DNA from: Bacilli bacterium
Lineage (GTDB): Bacteria > Bacillota_I > Bacilli_A > RFN20 > CAG-826
Reading direction: 5' to 3'
DNA length: 9,981 bases
NCBI GenBank assembly: GCA_017551465.1
Contig: JAFZLN010000154.1
Coordinates: 1-9,981, forward strand
Below are positions 6,456-9,981 of the stretch, one piece after another. Position 1 is the first letter of the stretch. Each line of letters starts with the position of its first letter. A model generated the notes under the pieces. The model saw only the letters and a program-made list of their open reading frames with translations, searched no databases and was not told the origin of the DNA. The position numbers and the translations under genes are program-made.

Positions 6456-7979
6456 TTAGTTCTTTGGAATAAATCTGAAAGCATCGAGAGCTGGAGCTCT
6501 TTCGATGAATTCAAGAACAAATGTATTTTCGCCTTGTATGACGTTGACATCACCGATTGTAACTTCAACAGTTGGAGCGCCCATAACTTGGTTAGATTCA
6601 ATCTTTGCTTCACCAGCTGGAGTGACGACTTGGCCGTTTAATTTAATGACAGCATCAACACCGAAGACAAAGTCTTCCGCCATTTGATAGTGAGAAGCGC
6701 CAGCGATAATGAGTGTCATCGCTTGTGCTTTTTCTGATTCGAATTTGTAATTTAACGCGCAAGCTTCGTTGACATCATAACCTGTGATATAAGCACCACC
6801 GTAGTGACCATTTTGGATACCACTTGTTCTATCGGTATACATATGGAAACTTGATGGTAAATCAATTGCGTCTTCCGCTTGGACTCTAATTTCGCCTGGA
6901 AGTTTTTCTTTATCGACTGTGGCAGAAATTCTGGCTGAATACCAACCCTCTTTCATAATTGTGATAGTAACAGTACCGAATTTAAGACCAGAGACTTGGC
7001 CTTGTTCATTAACAGTGGCCACTTCTTCCTTACTAGAAATAAATGACACGCCATCCATTGCTGTTGGAGCGGTTAATTCGATTTGTGTTGGTTCTCCGCC
7101 AAGGTTAACATCTAATGATTCTTTAGCGGCAACGATTCTTTGCTTTTCAGCTGCAGGTTTAGCGGTGACTGTCGCTTGTTGTTTTGAATAAAGCATTAAG
7201 TCATCGATATATGGGGCGGAAGCTAAGAATGATAATTCTAAGACGTTATCACCACTAATTAAATCTAATTGACCAAGTGAGAATTCAGCAAACTCACTAT
7301 TTGAACCAGTAGAATCAAAAGCTTTATCGCCTAAATCAACGGCAGCGTTATTGAGTTTAACGCTCATGACATCCGCCATCTTTTCAACGCCGTTAGAAGA
7401 AGCCATCATAATAACTAACTCTGCTTTGATTGCAGCGTTACTATTAAATGTTAATGTTTCTTTATCGCCATTATCTAAGTGAGCGATGCATTGTTGATCA
7501 GAAGCATTACCTTCACTTCTGGCATAGAGTGGTGACCAGCCTTCATCGGCTGTACCCCACCAACCATCAGCGGCATAGTGATCAGCATCTTCGAAATGTA
7601 ATGTGGCTAAAGGAGCACCTCTTTTAACAGTGACTCTGAATGTGCCTTTGTCATAGCCTTCTTTTGTGGCTGTGATAGTAGTAGAGCCAACGCCAACAGC
7701 GGTAACTAAGCCTTTGTCATCAACTGTTGCAACTTTAGCGTTTGAAGTGCCCCATGTGACACCTTCAACACTGGCTTGAAGCTGTAAAGTAGCTTCGATT
7801 TCGATTTCACCTTCGGTTTTTTGGTTAGTGTCTGTAACCTTAATTTTTTCCTTTGCAGGAACGGAGGATGATGGATTATTGTTTTTGGATTGTGAGCCTG
7901 ATTGATTGCATGCACCCAAACCTAAACCAAACAATAACGAAATCGCCATCATTGGGAGAAGAACCTTGTTTTTCTTCAT
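6456..7979 (-). CDS. Secreted lipoprotein with two Ig-like (BIG2-type) and two carbohydrate-binding-like domains
   Basis: The likely start is ATG at 7979-7977 (507 aa), with AAAGGA 8 bases upstream; the frame stays open for 50 further codons upstream, but that stretch covers the leader and promoter. The lipobox is LGAC with Cys24, followed by a Ser/Asn/Pro linker. The domains are BIG2-type (about 44-120), CBM-like (123-266, ending PYIDDLMLY), BIG2-type (280-356) and CBM-like (363-506, starting RVQAEDA and ending PALDAFRF). RVQAED at the head and a terminal hydrophobic D-x-F strand are typical of CBM6/35-like sandwiches. No catalytic domain is seen. It probably sits on the cell surface and binds glycans or host glycoproteins. 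The first two domains match the smaller lipoprotein in order and style, so the genes are paralogues. Confidence 0.87.
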   Translation of the reverse strand: MKKNKVLLPMMAISLLFGLGLGACNQSGSQSKNNNPSSSVPAKEKIKVTDTNQKTEGEIEIEATLQLQASVEGVTWGTSNAKVATVDDKGLVTAVGVGSTTITATKEGYDKGTFRVTVKRGAPLATLHFEDADHYAADGWWGTADEGWSPLYARSEGNASDQQCIAHLDNGDKETLTFNSNAAIKAELVIMMASSNGVEKMADVMSVKLNNAAVDLGDKAFDSTGSNSEFAEFSLGQLDLISGDNVLELSFLASAPYIDDLMLYSKQQATVTAKPAAEKQRIVAAKESLDVNLGGEPTQIELTAPTAMDGVSFISSKEEVATVNEQGQVSGLKFGTVTITIMKEGWYSARISATVDKEKLPGEIRVQAEDAIDLPSSFHMYTDRTSGIQNGHYGGAYITGYDVNEACALNYKFESEKAQAMTLIIAGASHYQMAEDFVFGVDAVIKLNGQVVTPAGEAKIESNQVMGAPTVEVTIGDVNVIQGENTFVLEFIERAPALDAFRFIPKN

Positions 7980-8013
7980 TGTATAAATCCTTTCTCTATG
8001 TGTATGAGAACGA

Positions 8014-8050
8014 TTGTCCCACATCAAAAAAACTAGATAATGGGAGACAA
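8014..8050 (-). repeat. Long imperfect inverted repeat in the leader of the larger lipoprotein gene
   Basis: Arms 8014-8024 and 8040-8050 pair over 11 positions with one mismatch and one G-T pair, around a 15-base loop that carries seven T on the minus strand. It lies between the predicted start point and the ribosome site, so it would form a hairpin near the mRNA 5' end. Confidence 0.45.
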
Positions 8051-8070
8051 ATTGTTCTGTTAACAACTTT

Positions 8071-8099
8071 AGTATACAACTGTCACATTGATTTGGTAA
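8071..8099 (-). promoter_or_regulatory. Possible promoter of the larger lipoprotein gene
   Basis: The minus strand has TTACCA (8099-8094, 4/6 match) and TATACT (8076-8071, 5/6 match) with 17-bp spacing. The predicted start near 8064 gives a leader of about 85 bases. Confidence 0.45.
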
Positions 8100-8127
8100 G
8101 AAAAAAATGTATTCTCTATCAAGCAAC

Positions 8128-8153
8128 AAAAAAGACCATCCATAGGACGGTCT
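8128..8153 (-). terminator. Terminator after pnp
   Basis: A 9-bp stem (8133-8141 with 8145-8153, one G-T pair) with a tight 3-base loop is followed on the minus strand by six T (8133-8128). It lies about 19 bases after the pnp stop codon. Confidence 0.9.
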
Positions 8154-8172
8154 ATTTTGAATTATTTAAGGC

Positions 8173-9981
8173 TTACTTTTTAAATTTCTTTGGGCCTTTG
8201 AAGGATTTGTCTGGACGATGAATGTGTTCAGGACGTGACGCTCTTTCTTTTTCTTCGTCATAGCCTTCTGGCTTTTCAGCGAATTCTTTATGAGAGACTT
8301 TCACTTTGCCTTTTTCATCGATTTCGATGACTCTAACTTTGAGTTTGTCACCTAATTTGACAACATCTTGGGCTCTATCGATATAGCCATAGCCTAATTG
8401 GCTGACATGGCATAAGCCATCAACATTACCAAATAAGTGGACAAATGCACCATAGTCTTCAACACGGTTGACTTCACCTTCGAAGACTTCACCAACTTTG
8501 GCTTCACGGACGATGTCTTGAATCATGCCTTTAGCCTTATTGATGGTTTCTCTATCCATGTGGTAAATGGTGACTTGACCATTATCTTCGATATCAATCT
8601 TGACGTTATCACATTGAGCGATGATTTCGTTAATGACTTTACCACCGGTACCGATAACTTCTCTGATTCTATCTGGATCAATGAAGAATGTATCCATCTT
8701 AGGAGCATATTTACCGACATCTGGTCTTGGTTCAGCGATGGCTTTAGCCATAACTTCACGGATTTGCGCTCTAGCGACATGAGCTTGGGCTAAAGCTTCT
8801 TTTAAGACTTCACGGGTGACACCCTTAATCTTAATATCCATTTGTAAAGCGGTAATACCTTTTTCAGTACCAGCCACTTTGAAGTCCATATCACCGAAGT
8901 GGTCTTCTAAACCTTGGATATCGGTGAGGATTGTATATGGGTGTTTGCCGTCTAATGGACCGCTACTGATTAAGCCCATAGCAATACCACTAACCATGGC
9001 TTTGAGTGGGACACCAGCGGCCATTAAGGACATACAGGAAGCACAGATAGAAGCTTGTGAGGAGGAACCATTGGATTCCACGACTTCTGCGACTGTTCTA
9101 ATTGTGTATGGGAATTCTTCTTCACTTGGAATGACATAGGAGAGAGCTCTTTCACCTAAAGCACCGTGACCGATTTCTCTTCTACCTGGAGAACCCATTC
9201 TACCAACTTCACCAACAGAATATGGTGGGAAGTTATAGTGATGCATCCAGTGACGTGTATCTTCTTCGGTTAAGTTATCGATGATTTGGGCATCGCTCTT
9301 AGCACCTAATGTTGTGATGGAGATGTCTTGAGTTTGACCACGTGTGAACATGGCAGAGCCATGAGTTCTTGGTAATAAGTCGACTTGAGCGTCTAATGGA
9401 CGGATTTCATCAACTTTACGGCCATCTGGTCTAATCTTTTCATCAGTAATTAATCTACGCACTTCTTTAGCAACGAGACCTTCTAAGGTTTCATTAACCA
9501 TGTGCATGACTTTTTGATGAGTCTTTTCATCTTCGTATTTACGTGTATCGTAATCATCTAAAATTTCGTTTTCGATGGCGTCGATAGCGTCTTGTCTTTC
9601 TAACTTATCAAAGATAGAAATGGCTTTCTTTAAACGTTGTTCAGCGCGATCTGTAACATCTTTTTCAATTTCAGGATCACATTGATATAATTCAATTTCT
9701 CTTTTTGGTTTGCCAATTTCTTTAATAATTTCTTTTTGCCATTGGCAGAGTTTTTTGATAGCTTCGTGACCAAACATTAAAGCGTCGAGCATATCTTCTT
9801 CGCTCACTTGGTCCGCGCCCGCTTCAACCATGTTGATGGCTTCTTCTGTACCAGCAACCGCTAAGTTGATATCACTTGCTTCTTTTTCAGCAACAGTTGG
9901 GTTAATGACGAATTTACCATCAACTCTACCAACATAGACACCAGCGATTGGGCCATCAAATGGAATATCAGAAATACCTAA
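8173..9981 (-). CDS. pnp: Polyribonucleotide nucleotidyltransferase (PNPase), partial at its N-terminus
   Basis: PNPase degrades RNA 3' to 5' by phosphorolysis in the cytoplasm as a ring-shaped trimer. The frame is open to the window edge, giving 602 visible residues of a protein usually about 700 long, so roughly the first 100 are missing. Visible in order: the end of the first RNase PH domain (to about 55), the alpha-helical linker domain (about 60-180), the second RNase PH domain with the phosphate-binding NGSSSQAS (304-311) and the acidic active-site stretch from GDMDFKV (363) to QMDIK (380-384), a KH domain with the loop GTGG (444-447; GPGG is more usual), an S1 domain (about 496-566) and a basic Lys-rich tail. 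A start codon near residue 51 is internal to the family sequence and not the true start. A terminator follows. Confidence 0.97.
   Translation of the reverse strand, partial: LGISDIPFDGPIAGVYVGRVDGKFVINPTVAEKEASDINLAVAGTEEAINMVEAGADQVSEEDMLDALMFGHEAIKKLCQWQKEIIKEIGKPKREIELYQCDPEIEKDVTDRAEQRLKKAISIFDKLERQDAIDAIENEILDDYDTRKYEDEKTHQKVMHMVNETLEGLVAKEVRRLITDEKIRPDGRKVDEIRPLDAQVDLLPRTHGSAMFTRGQTQDISITTLGAKSDAQIIDNLTEEDTRHWMHHYNFPPYSVGEVGRMGSPGRREIGHGALGERALSYVIPSEEEFPYTIRTVAEVVESNGSSSQASICASCMSLMAAGVPLKAMVSGIAMGLISSGPLDGKHPYTILTDIQGLEDHFGDMDFKVAGTEKGITALQMDIKIKGVTREVLKEALAQAHVARAQIREVMAKAIAEPRPDVGKYAPKMDTFFIDPDRIREVIGTGGKVINEIIAQCDNVKIDIEDNGQVTIYHMDRETINKAKGMIQDIVREAKVGEVFEGEVNRVEDYGAFVHLFGNVDGLCHVSQLGYGYIDRAQDVVKLGDKLKVRVIEIDEKGKVKVSHKEFAEKPEGYDEEKERASRPEHIHRPDKSFKGPKKFKK

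Noticed and set aside
7706..7915. 69-residue minus-strand frame
   Set aside because: It is an out-of-frame shadow inside the larger lipoprotein gene, with a Lys/Pro/Gln-rich composition and no ribosome site.
7980..8129. N-terminal extension of the larger lipoprotein by 50 residues
   Set aside because: The stretch covers the leader hairpin and predicted promoter and ends near the pnp terminator; the inner ATG has a ribosome site and signal peptide.
2920..9139. Plus-strand open frames of 60-134 codons
   Set aside because: Most lie antisense to well-recognised minus-strand genes, have no ribosome sites or family resemblance, and are expected by chance.

Overview
The window is moderately AT-rich bacterial DNA. 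All eight genes lie on the minus strand, so transcription runs from high to low coordinates. Purine-rich Shine-Dalgarno sites, sigma-A-type promoters, short hairpin-plus-T terminators, lipobox signal peptides, an RNase J and an anaerobic GlpA-like operon with a DUF1667 protein point to the Bacillota, probably a gut-type member of the Bacilli/Erysipelotrichia/RF39-like lineages. This placement is inference, as there is no rRNA here. Long genes read through with TGG as Trp and no internal TGA, so the standard code is used.

In transcription order: (1) pnp, encoding polynucleotide phosphorylase, with its 5' end beyond the right edge of the window; (2) two neighbouring, separately transcribed lipoprotein genes built from Ig-like (BIG2-type) and carbohydrate-binding-like beta-sandwich modules, the larger holding two copies of the module pair found once in the smaller; (3) a tight three-gene operon for a GlpA-like FAD oxidoreductase with a C-terminal [2Fe-2S] domain, a second FAD/NAD(P) oxidoreductase and a small four-cysteine DUF1667 protein, a set usually linked to anaerobic glycerol-3-phosphate oxidation; (4) an RNase J paralogue of the J2/RnjB type with several active-site residues replaced; (5) the 5' end of a multi-pass membrane protein, probably the DNA translocase FtsK/SpoIIIE, cut by the left edge.

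The outer genes (pnp, rnj, ftsK) resemble the neighbourhood known in Bacillus subtilis, where rnjB lies between pnp and spoIIIE. The five inner genes look like accessory cargo between two RNA-decay genes. Each block has its own promoter-like sequence and most have a terminator, so this is a row of separate units, not one long operon.

The most notable observations are the degraded active site of the RNase J, an apparently leaderless near-consensus promoter for the ftsK-like gene, a perfect 9-9-9 palindrome around the rnj -10 box, a second palindrome over the -10 of the GlpA operon together with a short leader lacking a Shine-Dalgarno site, and the duplicated lipoprotein modules. I see no CRISPR array, tRNA or rRNA gene, insertion sequence or obvious new defence system.
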